Shown: positions 50,631 to 61,456, numbered from the stretch's first letter. The stretch: 64,000 nucleotides of DNA from Stenotrophomonas sp. WZN-1 (GCF_002192255.1 NZ_CP021768.1:638001-702000); one strand, 5' to 3'. Notes: a model not told the origin generated them from the letters alone. Translations and numbers: made by a program.

Positions 50631-51815
50631 GTGAAGGTCCTGTCGGTATTCGGCACGCGACCGGAAGCCATCAAGATGGGGCCCCTGGTGCGCGCCTTGG
50701 CACAGGCTGCGGATATCGAATCGGTGGTCTGCATCACCGGGCAGCACCGCGCGATGCTCGACCAGGTGATGTCGCTGTTCGAGATCACCGCCGACCATGA
50801 CCTCGATGTGATGGTGCCCAACCAGACCCTCAATGGCCTGTGCTCCAGGCTGTTCGAGCGGCTTGACGCGCTCTACACGCAGGTCCGCCCTGACCGGGTG
50901 CTGGTGCACGGCGATACCACCACGGCCATGACCGCCGCGCTGGCCGCGTTCCACCACCGCATCCCGATCGGCCATGTCGAGGCCGGCCTGCGCACCGGCG
51001 ACATCAACCGGCCGTGGCCGGAAGAGATGAACCGGCGGGTGATCGATGTGGTCGGCCACCAGCTGTACGCGCCCACGCCCGGCTCGCGCGCCAACCTGGC
51101 CCGCGAGCATCTGGGCGGGCAGATCCTGGTCACCGGCAACACCGTCATCGATGCCCTGCAGCAGACCGTGCAGCGGCTGGATGCCGATCCGGCACTGCGC
51201 GCGCAGGCCGACCAACCCTTCCATATGCTCGACCCCGCGCGCCGCCTGCTGCTGGTCACCGGCCACCGCCGCGAGAGCTTCGGCCAGGGCTTCGAGGACA
51301 TCTGCCGTGCACTGGCCGAGCTGGCGCGGCGGCCGGACCTGCAGGTGCTGTACCCGGTGCACCTCAACCCGAACGTGCAGGGCCCGGTCAACGCCCACCT
51401 CGGCAACCTGGACAACGTGCACCTGGTGCCACCGCAGGATTACCTGCGCTTCGTGCGCCTGATGCAGCGCGCCGACGTCATCCTCACCGACTCCGGTGGC
51501 GTGCAGGAAGAAGCACCGGCGCTGGCCAAACCGGTGCTGGTGATGCGCGATGTCACCGAACGACCGGAGGCGGTCGAGGCCGGCGTGGTGACACTGGTCG
51601 GTACCACGCCTTCGCGCATCATCGATGCGGTCAACGCGGTACTGGCACACCCCCCGCAGCCGACCCGCTTCGACCCCGATGCCAGCCCCTACGGCGATGG
51701 CCGCGCCAGCGCCCGCATCGTCGCCGCCCTGCGCGGTGCGCCCCTTCCCGAATTCTCGCCCGGTCTCCGCAGTGGCGGTGCCGCCCACCTCCATCCGCAT
51801 GAAGTGACGCCATGA
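50631..51815 (+). CDS. wecB: UDP-N-acetylglucosamine 2-epimerase (non-hydrolysing)
   Basis: 394 residues starting at GTG 50631 with GGGAG 8 nt upstream; a TTG at 50595 is an in-frame alternative with a non-family N-terminus. The N-terminus is MKVLSVFGTRPEAIKM. Residues known to be catalytic in E. coli WecB are in place: Asp (VHGDTTT), Glu (GHVEAGLRTGD), Glu (WPEEMNRR) and His (TGHRRES); SGGVQEEAP closes the nucleotide site. It interconverts UDP-GlcNAc and UDP-ManNAc. First gene of a four-gene run with 4-nt overlap to the next, so it probably supplies UDP-ManNAc to the NfrB-like enzyme. Confidence 0.95.
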   Translation: MKVLSVFGTRPEAIKMGPLVRALAQAADIESVVCITGQHRAMLDQVMSLFEITADHDLDVMVPNQTLNGLCSRLFERLDALYTQVRPDRVLVHGDTTTAMTAALAAFHHRIPIGHVEAGLRTGDINRPWPEEMNRRVIDVVGHQLYAPTPGSRANLAREHLGGQILVTGNTVIDALQQTVQRLDADPALRAQADQPFHMLDPARRLLLVTGHRRESFGQGFEDICRALAELARRPDLQVLYPVHLNPNVQGPVNAHLGNLDNVHLVPPQDYLRFVRLMQRADVILTDSGGVQEEAPALAKPVLVMRDVTERPEAVEAGVVTLVGTTPSRIIDAVNAVLAHPPQPTRFDPDASPYGDGRASARIVAALRGAPLPEFSPGLRSGGAAHLHPHEVTP

Positions 51816-54013
51816 CCCAGACCGGCCGCTCTCCCCTGTTTGTTTCCGCCGCCGCGTTCGTCCTGTCGGGCGCGGTCGGCACAGCCCATGCCGCCGACAG
51901 CGTCACCGGCCAGTTCGCCGAATGGAGTGGCGACAGCACGGTGAACCGGCAGATGACCCTGCGCGAACTCGGCTTCCGCCAGCCGCTGGTGCTGAGCGGG
52001 CAGGAGAGCCAGCGCGAGGTCTACCTGCCGGTACCGGCAGGCGTCGCCACCCGCGATGCGCAACTGCAGCTGGACGGGCGCTATGTGCGCGGCCACGCCG
52101 GGCGCACCTCGGGCTTGTGGTCGGTCGATGGTGATCCGATCGTCGCGCGTTCGATTACCGACGCGCAGGGCGATGCCAGCCAGCTGCTGGCCATCGATGG
52201 CGAACCTCGCCAGAACGGTTTCGTGCGGGTCGGTGTCGGCTGGTGGTCGATCGTGTCCGACTACCAGTGTGCCGACCAGAGCGCGCCGGCCAACGTGCTG
52301 CGGCTGTCGCCGGACTCGCGCTTCAGCTACCGCTTCGATGGGCGTGCCGTGGATACCGTGGCCAAGGCCTGGGGCGCGCTGCCACCGCAGGTGCGTCTGC
52401 TGGTGGATGGAAAGGCGTTGCAGGCGCCCGCCTACGACGCGGCCTGGCGCATCGGTACCGCGTTGCAGGCCGGCGGCAAGCAGGTGCAGGTGGTGGCGCT
52501 GCCCAAGGTCGGTGACAGCGTCGACCTGGCCGGCATCAGCATCCCGGCCAGCCTGCAGAGCGTGCCGGCCTATGCCGCGCTGGCCGCGGGCGAGCGCGCG
52601 CACGCGATCAAGGATCTTGCCGAAGTGGGGGCGCTGCTGTCGTTGCGCGACAGCGGGCCGTTGGCGGCCGATGTGATGATCGGCAGTGACGCACTGCGTG
52701 CCGGCGTACGCGCGGCGCTGGATGCGCTGGCTGCCCAGGTCGGCGCCGCGGGTGCCGATGCGGGCACGGCCTTCAGTGCCTGGCGCAGTGCCGACATGGC
52801 TGGACTGGAAAAGCCCGCCGCCAACGCCTCGGTCAGCGTGGTCGCCGTTGCCGGGCGTCCGACGCTGGTGGTCGACCCGGCAGCGGCGGGCAAGGTCGCC
52901 GGGCTGTTCGCCGAACAGTGGCGCAGCTATGCGCTGGGCCGCAGCCTGCAGGTCAGCGCAGCAGGAACGCCCAGACTGGACGGTGACCAGGTACTGCTGA
53001 GCCGGCTCGGCAACATCGCCGGTACCATGGATGTGGTGACCCGCGCCGACCGCAGCGGCAGCTTCGACCTCGGCGCGCTGTCGGCCGATGGCCGCCTGCC
53101 CGAGGAGGTGGTGATCGACGTCTCGGCGGCCCCCAACGCGGCCGGGCAGGGCGCGGTGGCGACGATCTACTTCAACGACTATCTGCTGGGCGGCAAGGTG
53201 CTGTCGGCCAACGGCCAGCCGCAACGGCTGGTGGCCAAGGTGCCGGCCTACGCCCTGTCAGCGCGCAACGAGATCCGCGTCAGCTTCCTGCGCCAGCCGG
53301 CACGCCCCTACTGCCACGATCCGGCGACCGGCTATCCGGTATCGATCCTGCCCAGCAGCCACCTGACCCTGGCCAAGCGTTCGCTGGGCAGTGACTTCGT
53401 TGGTGCCAGCAGCCAGCTGTCACGCGGCAACCAGGTATTCGTGCCCGTCACTTGGCTGCAGGATGCGCCGGCCTCGCTGGGCAAGGTCATCGCGGTGGCC
53501 AGTGCAGTGGGTGCATCACCGGAGGCGTCGGAACTGAAGGTCGTCGATGCCGGTGCCGCGGTCAGCCCGGGCGCGCCGTGGCTGGCGTTCGGCGTGGCGC
53601 CCTCCGGTGTGGATGTGGCCGGCCTGAAGGATGGCCACCTGCTGATCGGCGGCACGCCACAGCCGCTGCTGGATGTCAGCGGCCTGGATCGCGCCGCGGT
53701 GGTGCAGGTGGGGTCGTCCGGCGGCCAGCTGGGCGTTCTCTACAGCGACCTCGGTGCGCAGGCACCGTCGTTCGGCGCCCCGTTCCGGCTGCTGCGGGGC
53801 GATCTCGCCGTGCTCGACGGCAGTGATGCCGTGCGTGAATTCGACCGCCAGGATCCCTATGGCACGCGTATCGCGCAGGACGGCAATCCGCAATCGAAGT
53901 GGGAACGGCACATGGTCTGGTTGCTGCTGCTGGTCGGCGTGATCGTGTTCGCGCTGCTGGCCGCCCGCGTTACCCAGGTGCGCCGCCGCAAGTCCGCCAA
54001 CACAGGGCACTGA
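51812..54013 (+). CDS. BcsB-like periplasmic polysaccharide-export protein
   Basis: 733 residues: a signal peptide (SAAAFVLSGAVGTAHA/AD), a large periplasmic part and one C-terminal membrane helix (~702-722, MVWLLLLVGVIVFALLAARV) with a basic cytosolic tail. This is the layout of the cellulose synthase subunit BcsB. LRELGFRQPLVLSGQESQREVYLPVP and RPYCHDPATGYPVSILPSSHLTL resemble BcsB jellyroll and flavodoxin-like blocks. In E. coli the nfr locus has the much smaller YbcH instead. It overlaps wecB (ATGA) and ends 6 bp before nfrB. Likely guides the polymer across the periplasm with NfrB. Confidence 0.75.
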   Translation: MTQTGRSPLFVSAAAFVLSGAVGTAHAADSVTGQFAEWSGDSTVNRQMTLRELGFRQPLVLSGQESQREVYLPVPAGVATRDAQLQLDGRYVRGHAGRTSGLWSVDGDPIVARSITDAQGDASQLLAIDGEPRQNGFVRVGVGWWSIVSDYQCADQSAPANVLRLSPDSRFSYRFDGRAVDTVAKAWGALPPQVRLLVDGKALQAPAYDAAWRIGTALQAGGKQVQVVALPKVGDSVDLAGISIPASLQSVPAYAALAAGERAHAIKDLAEVGALLSLRDSGPLAADVMIGSDALRAGVRAALDALAAQVGAAGADAGTAFSAWRSADMAGLEKPAANASVSVVAVAGRPTLVVDPAAAGKVAGLFAEQWRSYALGRSLQVSAAGTPRLDGDQVLLSRLGNIAGTMDVVTRADRSGSFDLGALSADGRLPEEVVIDVSAAPNAAGQGAVATIYFNDYLLGGKVLSANGQPQRLVAKVPAYALSARNEIRVSFLRQPARPYCHDPATGYPVSILPSSHLTLAKRSLGSDFVGASSQLSRGNQVFVPVTWLQDAPASLGKVIAVASAVGASPEASELKVVDAGAAVSPGAPWLAFGVAPSGVDVAGLKDGHLLIGGTPQPLLDVSGLDRAAVVQVGSSGGQLGVLYSDLGAQAPSFGAPFRLLRGDLAVLDGSDAVREFDRQDPYGTRIAQDGNPQSKWERHMVWLLLLVGVIVFALLAARVTQVRRRKSANTGH

Positions 54014-54019
54014 TCCACC

Positions 54020-56167
54020 GTGGACGGTCTGTTCTGGAACATCCAGCTGGCCAACTACTACGCCGCCCTGGAAACCACGGCGGCGGCGGTGGCCGTGCTG
54101 ATCCTGATCTCCAGCCTCGATGACCTGTTCATCGATGTCTGGTACTGGGTGCGCGAGAGCTGGCGTGCGCTCACCATCAAACGCCGTGATGCGTACCGGC
54201 CGCTGACCCAGGACGACCTGCTGCAGCGGCCGGAACAGCCGCTGGCGATCATGGTGCCGGCGTGGATGGAGTATGACGTCATCGCGCAGATGGTGGAGAA
54301 CATGATCAACGTGCTCGACTACCGCGAGTACGTCGTGTTCGTCGGCACCTATCCCAACGACCAGCAGACCATCGACGAAGTCGAGCGCATGCGCCGCCGC
54401 TACAAGCGCCTGCGCCGCGTGGAGGTGCCGCACGACGGGCCGACCAGCAAGGCCGACTGCCTGAACTGGCTGATCCTGGCGATCTTCGAATATGAGAAGC
54501 GCCACGACATCGAGTTCGCTGGCGTGATCCTGCACGACAGCGAGGACGTGCTGCACCCGATGGAACTGCGCTTCTACAACTACCTGCTGCCGCGCAAGGA
54601 CATGATCCAGTTGCCGGTTACCTCGCTGGACCGCGAGTGGTACGAGCTGGTGGCCGGTGTCTACATGGACGAGTTCGCCGAATGGCACGCCAAGGACCTG
54701 GTGGTGCGCGAGAGCGTATCCGGCATGGTGCCGTCGGCGGGCGTCGGCACCTGCTTCTCGCGGCGCGCGCTGCTGGCACTGAGCGCGCAGACCGACAACC
54801 AGCCCTTCAACACCGACAGCCTCACCGAGGACTACGACGTCGGGGCGCGGCTGGCGGCGATGGGCATGCAGTCCATCTTCGCGCGCTTCCCGGTGCAGTT
54901 CCGCGTGCGTCGGCCGTCATGGTTCGGCTGGGGGCCGGTACGCGAGCGCACCCAGCAGATGGCGCTGTGCGTGCGCGAATACTTCCCCGACAACTTCCGC
55001 GCCTCGTACCGGCAGAAGGCGCGCTGGGTGCTGGGCATCGGCCTGCAGAGCTGGGAGTCGCTGGGCTGGCGCGGCTCGCTCGCGACCAAATACCTGCTGG
55101 CGCGCGACCGCAAGGGCATCATCACCTCGTTCGTCAGCATCATTGCCTACCTCATCTTCCTGCAGCTGCTGCTGTTCTGGGTGCTGAAGATGACCGGGGT
55201 ATGGACGATGCAGTTCCCCAGCGTGTTCCAGGCCGGTACCTGGCAGATGAATGTCGCGCTGCTGACCACCGCAGCGCTGGCGACCCGGGTCGTGCAGCGC
55301 TTCTACTTCGTCAACCGGCTGTACGGCTGGGAACATGCACTGATGTCGATCCCGCGCATGGTGGTCGGCAACATGATCAACTTCATGGCCACCGCGCGCG
55401 CGTGGAAGGTGTTCCTGGCCTACCTGCTGTTTGGCAAGCGCATGGTCTGGGACAAGACCATGCACGACTTCCCGGATGCCGCGCAGCTGGTGCAGACCCG
55501 CAAGCAGCTGGGCGAGCTGTTGAGCACCTGGCAGGCGGTGGAACCGGAGCGGCTGCAGCAGGCGCTGGACCAGCAGTCTGCCGGCCGTCAGCAGCCGCTG
55601 GGCCGCATCCTGCTCACCCAGGGCTGGCTGGATGATGAAACGCTGGCCGAGGCGATCGCCTTCCAGGGCGACCTGCCGCGTGCGGTCATCGACGTCGATT
55701 ACCTGCGCGCGGGCTCATTCCCGGTCAGCGCCGATGCCTGCGTGCAGTGGCGCATGCTGCCGCTACCGCCGCGGCAGCAGGAGACACTGCGGCTGGCCGT
55801 GGCCAGCCCATTGCCCGAAGACGCGCTGGCGTTGCTGAAGCAGGAAACCCGCAGCGCGCACATCGAACAGAGCATCGCCCGCGAAAGCGAGATCAACGCC
55901 GGTCTGCGCCTGATCGGTGGCGACCGTCACTGGCAGCTGGACAACGTGCCCTTGCTGGGCGACCTGCTGGTGGAGATGCGCCTGATCGACCACGCGCGCT
56001 TCGAGATCGCGCTGGACGCGTACAAACCGCAGCGCGACGGCCGCATTGGCGATTACCTGGTCAAGCAGGGCATCACCACCGAAGGCGCGGTGGCCCAGGC
56101 CATGCAGGAGCAGCGCCGGCGTGCGGCCACGCTGCAGCCGCCGCCTCCCGGAGCCTTGCCGGCATGA
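54020..56167 (+). CDS. nfrB: NfrB-like inner-membrane glycosyltransferase with C-terminal MshEN-type domain
   Basis: 715 residues starting at GTG 54020. One N-terminal membrane helix (~17-33) is followed by a GT2 domain: D173 (LHDSEDVL), TED motif with D271 (SLTEDYDVG) and Q332-K-A-R-W336 (QxxRW). Further membrane helices lie at ~360-385, ~405-430 and ~455-480. From R523 the tail carries MshEN-type motifs: PLGRILLTQGW...LAEAIAFQ, then RIGDYLVKQGITTEGAVAQAMQEQ from R675. MshEN domains bind c-di-GMP, and E. coli NfrB is c-di-GMP dependent. It is predicted to polymerise a ManNAc-containing glycan when c-di-GMP is high. It overlaps nfrA by 4 nt. Confidence 0.9.
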   Translation: MDGLFWNIQLANYYAALETTAAAVAVLILISSLDDLFIDVWYWVRESWRALTIKRRDAYRPLTQDDLLQRPEQPLAIMVPAWMEYDVIAQMVENMINVLDYREYVVFVGTYPNDQQTIDEVERMRRRYKRLRRVEVPHDGPTSKADCLNWLILAIFEYEKRHDIEFAGVILHDSEDVLHPMELRFYNYLLPRKDMIQLPVTSLDREWYELVAGVYMDEFAEWHAKDLVVRESVSGMVPSAGVGTCFSRRALLALSAQTDNQPFNTDSLTEDYDVGARLAAMGMQSIFARFPVQFRVRRPSWFGWGPVRERTQQMALCVREYFPDNFRASYRQKARWVLGIGLQSWESLGWRGSLATKYLLARDRKGIITSFVSIIAYLIFLQLLLFWVLKMTGVWTMQFPSVFQAGTWQMNVALLTTAALATRVVQRFYFVNRLYGWEHALMSIPRMVVGNMINFMATARAWKVFLAYLLFGKRMVWDKTMHDFPDAAQLVQTRKQLGELLSTWQAVEPERLQQALDQQSAGRQQPLGRILLTQGWLDDETLAEAIAFQGDLPRAVIDVDYLRAGSFPVSADACVQWRMLPLPPRQQETLRLAVASPLPEDALALLKQETRSAHIEQSIARESEINAGLRLIGGDRHWQLDNVPLLGDLLVEMRLIDHARFEIALDAYKPQRDGRIGDYLVKQGITTEGAVAQAMQEQRRRAATLQPPPPGALPA

Positions 56168-58998
56168 AAACCACGTTGCTGTCCACCGTCATTGCCATGG
56201 CACTGGCCAGCGCTGCGGTGCCGGTGCTGGCACAGGCCGACGCGGCACTGCCGCTGTCCGGTGCGGCCTACCGCGTCGCCGAGCAGGCGTTTGCCGCCTA
56301 TGAGCGCGGCGACTACCCGGCGGCCTACCAGCAATCCACTGAAGCGATCCGGCTGCGCCCGGACGTGGTGCGGTTGCGCCTGCTGCAGATCTATGCGCTG
56401 CAGAAACTGGGGCGGGGTGCCGAGGCGCAGCAGCAGGCGCGTCGTGCACTGGACGCGGGGTTGAAGGACCCGGCGTTGCCGCCGCTGGCGGCTGCCACCG
56501 CTGCACGCAGCGCGGCCACGGGCGGCAAGGGTGCGCGCACGGCGTCCCCATCGCGTGCGGTCGGCAGTGGCGTAGACCGCAGCAGGCAGCAGGCCTACGC
56601 GCTGGCCACCGAGGCCTACGCCGCCTATGACGCCGGGCGCATGGGAGAGGCGGCCAGCAAGGCCGAGCAGGCCTTCCGCCTGCAGCCGACGCAGGGTGCC
56701 TGGGCGATGCTGTGGGTGGCCGCGCTGGAGGCGCAGCAGCAGCCCGAACAGGCCGATGCTGCCATTGCCACCGCGCTGCAGCTGGGCGCGCCGAATGCCG
56801 AGGCGCTGCAGGCCCGGCGCGTGGCGCTGGATCGACAGCGCGCGCTGCTGCAGGCCCAGCAGGCGTATCGGTCGTTGTCCACGCAGGATGATGCCGCAGC
56901 CGTTGCGCAGGCGCGTGCCGCTGTCGAGCTGGCGCCGGAGGTGGCCACGTACGGGTTGCTGCTGATTACCGCGCAGCTGCAACAGGGGCAGCTGGCCGAC
57001 GCCGAGCGCAGTGCCGACCAGGCGTTGCAGGCCGATGACCAGGATCTCAATGCACGGGTGATGCGCGGTTACCTGCGCCAGCGCCAGGGCAATACCGCGC
57101 TCGCCAATGAGGACTTCGACAGCGCACTCGCTGCGCCAGGGTCAACAACGCAGCAGCGCAACGTGCGCCTGCTGGCGGTGGATGCGGCGCTGGCCAGTGC
57201 CGACCGCACGCGCGCTGCGGCGCTGCTGGCACCGCTGCAGTCGGCATTGCCAACGGATGCGGGCGATGCACGCGCGCAGCAGCTGCTGCGGCAGGGCATC
57301 GAGCAGCGCGCCAAGGCGGTCCGTTCCAGTCGCGAGCTTCCGCGTATGAGCGCGCAGACTTATCCGGCGCCGCTCCAGCACTGCCAGTCGGGCGACACCG
57401 GCACTGTCTGCGAGCTGATGCCGGTCGACCTGCAGGGCGACGGGGGCGCCGCACAGCGCGCCTATGCGGCCTACTCGCGTCAGGACTACGCCGAGGCCAT
57501 CGATGAGGCGCGGCAGGCCGTGCAGCTCGCACCGGACGACGCGAAGCTGCACGGCCTGCTGACTACCACGCTGGCGTCGGGCAACCGCGCCCAGCAGGAC
57601 GAAGCACGGCAGCGCCTGGATGCGGCGCTGGCACAGCGCCCTGATGACGCGGGGGCGTTGATGCAACGTGGCTACCTCAACCAGAAGGCGCATGAACCGG
57701 CGCAGGCACTGGCGGACTTCCGCGCCGCCGAGGCCACCGGCAAGGCTCCGAAGAGCGTGGTGCTGGACCAGGCATACGCGAGTGCGGCCAACGGCGATCA
57801 TCCGCAGGCGGTGTCACTGCTGCGCAGTGCCATTGACCGCGCCGACGCCGGTGAGCTGCCACTGGATGCCCATCAGCGCTACAACGTGCGCAATGCCATC
57901 GCCAACTATTCGCGCGAGTGGGGCGTGATCGCCTCGGCCGGCTTCCGGGGGGCGCGCCAGGCCGCGACCAATGTCGGTGGTGCGGCGATCAGCACGCCAG
58001 GCGATTCGGTGTTCAGTACGCTGGAGGCGTTCTGGCGGCCCCCGGCTTTCAACGACCAGCACGGCACGCTGGAACTCTACGCGCGGCTGCTCAACACCCT
58101 GTACGACCAGGGCGGCACCTACGAATCGATCCGCGCGGTGGATCCGTGCACTGGCGAATCGACACCGGATGCACGCGCACGCGCCGAACGTCTCAGCCAT
58201 TCGCGCTCCACCACCGGCTGGCCGTCCACCATCGCCTCGTTCGGCATGCGCTACGCTTTCGGCCAGACCGGCCTGAGCGCCGGCATCGAGCGCCGCCAGT
58301 TCCTCGGCAGCGCCACCCGCACGGGCGATGTCTATCCCGCATCGGCGGCCGTGCAATGCAGCCTGCAGCTGGCCCTGAACCCACCACTGGAAGCCAGCAC
58401 ACTGGCCCGCTACCGCTTGGCCAGCGGTTCCGGCGGCTGGATGTCCTACCTGACCTACGGCTATTACCACGGCACCGACCTGCGCACCGACGTGAGCCAG
58501 TGGTGGATGGTCAGCGGCTACGCGCAGGGCGGCTACACCTGGGACGACAACAGCGCCCACTTCACCCTCGACGCGCTCGATGCCAACGGCACACCGGTGC
58601 GGCGGATCGGCGATGCCAACGGGCGGTTGCATCGCGAGCAGTGGTTCGCCGCCGGTGAACTGCGTGCTGGGCGCAGCTTCCGTTTCGGCGCCGGGCAGAC
58701 CCACTGGGTGGTCACGCCGTACGTGGTGGTGGGGGCGGACTGGCTGGACCAGCGCTCGCGCGTGCGCGACCTCCGCTATCCGCTGTTCCCGGCGCAGTCG
58801 TTCGCGCTCAACGATACGCAGCGCAGCTGGTCCCTTGGCGCGGGGCCGGGCGTGGGCGTGCGCTACTGGTTCCGCGAGGACCACTACAACACGCCGCGCT
58901 CCTACCTGGACCTGACCGTGCAGTACCGCTTCGCGATCGGTGGCGGTGATACGCAGCGCGCCAAGGGCCTGTTCGCCACCGCCATCCTCTACTACTGA
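56164..58998 (+). CDS. nfrA: NfrA-like outer-membrane polysaccharide exporter (TPR + beta-barrel)
   Basis: 944 residues: a signal peptide (MKTTLLSTVIAMALASAAVPVLAQA), a periplasmic TPR superhelix over ~35-575 (repeats such as AYRVAEQAFAAYERGDYPAAYQQS and AQRAYAAYSRQDYAEAIDEARQAVQL), and a C-terminal barrel of ~300 residues starting near GVIASAGFRG and ending GLFATAILYY, an outer-membrane-type aromatic end. This is the NfrA/BcsC arrangement. In E. coli NfrA is the outer-membrane receptor for phage N4 and partner of NfrB. The ATG overlaps the nfrB stop (ATGA). Convergent with the DUF4434-type gene, overlapping it by 7 bp. Confidence 0.85.
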   Translation: MKTTLLSTVIAMALASAAVPVLAQADAALPLSGAAYRVAEQAFAAYERGDYPAAYQQSTEAIRLRPDVVRLRLLQIYALQKLGRGAEAQQQARRALDAGLKDPALPPLAAATAARSAATGGKGARTASPSRAVGSGVDRSRQQAYALATEAYAAYDAGRMGEAASKAEQAFRLQPTQGAWAMLWVAALEAQQQPEQADAAIATALQLGAPNAEALQARRVALDRQRALLQAQQAYRSLSTQDDAAAVAQARAAVELAPEVATYGLLLITAQLQQGQLADAERSADQALQADDQDLNARVMRGYLRQRQGNTALANEDFDSALAAPGSTTQQRNVRLLAVDAALASADRTRAAALLAPLQSALPTDAGDARAQQLLRQGIEQRAKAVRSSRELPRMSAQTYPAPLQHCQSGDTGTVCELMPVDLQGDGGAAQRAYAAYSRQDYAEAIDEARQAVQLAPDDAKLHGLLTTTLASGNRAQQDEARQRLDAALAQRPDDAGALMQRGYLNQKAHEPAQALADFRAAEATGKAPKSVVLDQAYASAANGDHPQAVSLLRSAIDRADAGELPLDAHQRYNVRNAIANYSREWGVIASAGFRGARQAATNVGGAAISTPGDSVFSTLEAFWRPPAFNDQHGTLELYARLLNTLYDQGGTYESIRAVDPCTGESTPDARARAERLSHSRSTTGWPSTIASFGMRYAFGQTGLSAGIERRQFLGSATRTGDVYPASAAVQCSLQLALNPPLEASTLARYRLASGSGGWMSYLTYGYYHGTDLRTDVSQWWMVSGYAQGGYTWDDNSAHFTLDALDANGTPVRRIGDANGRLHREQWFAAGELRAGRSFRFGAGQTHWVVTPYVVVGADWLDQRSRVRDLRYPLFPAQSFALNDTQRSWSLGAGPGVGVRYWFREDHYNTPRSYLDLTVQYRFAIGGGDTQRAKGLFATAILYY

Positions 58999-59996
58999 GG
59001 CAGGCCCCAGCGTCGCCGAAGCGCCGCGGCCTGCGGCGTGTCCTGGGTCAGCCACGGCTCCAGTGCATAGACCAGCACGTGCTGGGCACCGCTGTCGCGT
59101 GCCCACGCCAGCTGCCGCTGGATGCGCGCGGCATCGGCGGTTTCGCCCTTGAACGCGCTGCCGTCGGCGGCGCTGCCCGGCAGTTCGCGGAACAGTTCGA
59201 CGATCGCATCGAAGCCGATGCCGTGCGCGTGGAAATGATCGAGCAGCGGTTGCAGATGCTGCACGTTGCCGGCGCCGGCCACCCCCACGCCATCCTGCAC
59301 CATGGGCCGCAGCGCGGCCTGTGCCAGCACCGCCTGCCACAGCGTGACCAGGTTGCCATCGGTCTGCAGGCGGCTGAAGTAGCAGGAGACCGCGCAGTCG
59401 CCGCCGCGTGCGCTGGCGGCCTGAACCAGGCCGTGCAGCCACTGCGCCAGCCATTGCTGGCGTGCCGGATCGGCCCAGTGGTACTGCTCCAGTTCGTAGG
59501 GCAGGTACCAGCCGCCAAAGGCCGGCTGCTGTGCCCAGGGCGCCTGTGCCAACCACTGGCGTGCCTGCGCCAGGCTGTCGGCCAGGAAGGCCTGCAGCGT
59601 GGCATCGTCGGCACCAATGGCCTGCCACCAGCGTTGCTGGAAGGGCAGGCCGACGCGGATGCGGATGTCGTTCTCGCTGGCGGCGGCGAACAGTTGCTGC
59701 AGGCTGCTGTCCGGCAACGACCAGTCGCCGTCGCTACCACCGACGATGCCGGTCCACTGCAGCACCAGCTGCCGGCAGCCCAGCGTATGCGCGAGCTTCA
59801 ACGAGCGCTGCCAGTCCGCCAGGCCCCATTGCAGGTGGCTGCGCCAGGGCTGCAGGAAGGTGCCATCCACCTGCACCGGCAGCGAACAGCCGGGCAAGGC
59901 GGCGAGCGTACCGGCGAACGTTGCCAGCACTGCCGCGCGCAGCAGCCGCCGGCGCAACGGCGAAGACGGATCCGTGGGAAGGTCGGGCCGAACCAT
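58992..59996 (-). CDS. DUF4434-type lipoprotein, probable glycan hydrolase
   Basis: 334 residues; start complement at 59994-59996 (MVRPDLPTD...). The N-terminus has RRRLLRAAVLATFAGTLAALPGC: a positive lead, hydrophobic core and lipobox LPGC, so it is likely a lipoprotein. The body looks like a TIM-barrel glycosidase of the DUF4434 kind: VDGTFLQPWRSHLQWGLADWQRSLKLAHTLGCRQLVLQWTG, GGWYLPYELEQYHW with an acidic pair in the right position, DGVGVAGAG and YALEPW. The gene faces nfrA tail to tail. Placement suggests it trims the glycan made by the nfr genes, as BcsZ does for cellulose. Activity is untested. Confidence 0.65.
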   Translation of the reverse strand: MVRPDLPTDPSSPLRRRLLRAAVLATFAGTLAALPGCSLPVQVDGTFLQPWRSHLQWGLADWQRSLKLAHTLGCRQLVLQWTGIVGGSDGDWSLPDSSLQQLFAAASENDIRIRVGLPFQQRWWQAIGADDATLQAFLADSLAQARQWLAQAPWAQQPAFGGWYLPYELEQYHWADPARQQWLAQWLHGLVQAASARGGDCAVSCYFSRLQTDGNLVTLWQAVLAQAALRPMVQDGVGVAGAGNVQHLQPLLDHFHAHGIGFDAIVELFRELPGSAADGSAFKGETADAARIQRQLAWARDSGAQHVLVYALEPWLTQDTPQAAALRRRWGLPQ

Positions 59997-60044
59997 GCCT
60001 GCATCATCCCAGAGCGCCGTGCGCGGCAGGTGAACCACCGCCCG

Positions 60045-60068
60045 GTAGTGCCGGCCGCTGGCCGGCAT
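60045..60068 (+). repeat. GTAG REP (GTAGTGCCGGCC family)
   Basis: GTAGTGCCGGCCGCTGGCCG plus GCAT, a short hairpin between the DUF4434-type start and the purine permease stop. Confidence 0.8.
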
Positions 60069-60080
60069 CACCGTGCGCCT

Positions 60081-61409
<1,329 letters not shown>

Positions 61410-61411
61410 GG

Positions 61412-61437
61412 GTAGATGCCGGCCGCTGGCCGGCATG
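61412..61437 (+). repeat. GTAG REP upstream of the purine permease gene
   Basis: GTAGATGCCGGCCGCTGGCC... a hairpin 3 nt upstream of the permease start, and so inside its leader mRNA on the minus strand. It could affect translation. Confidence 0.7.
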
Positions 61438-61456
61438 CATGGTCGGTACACATTGC

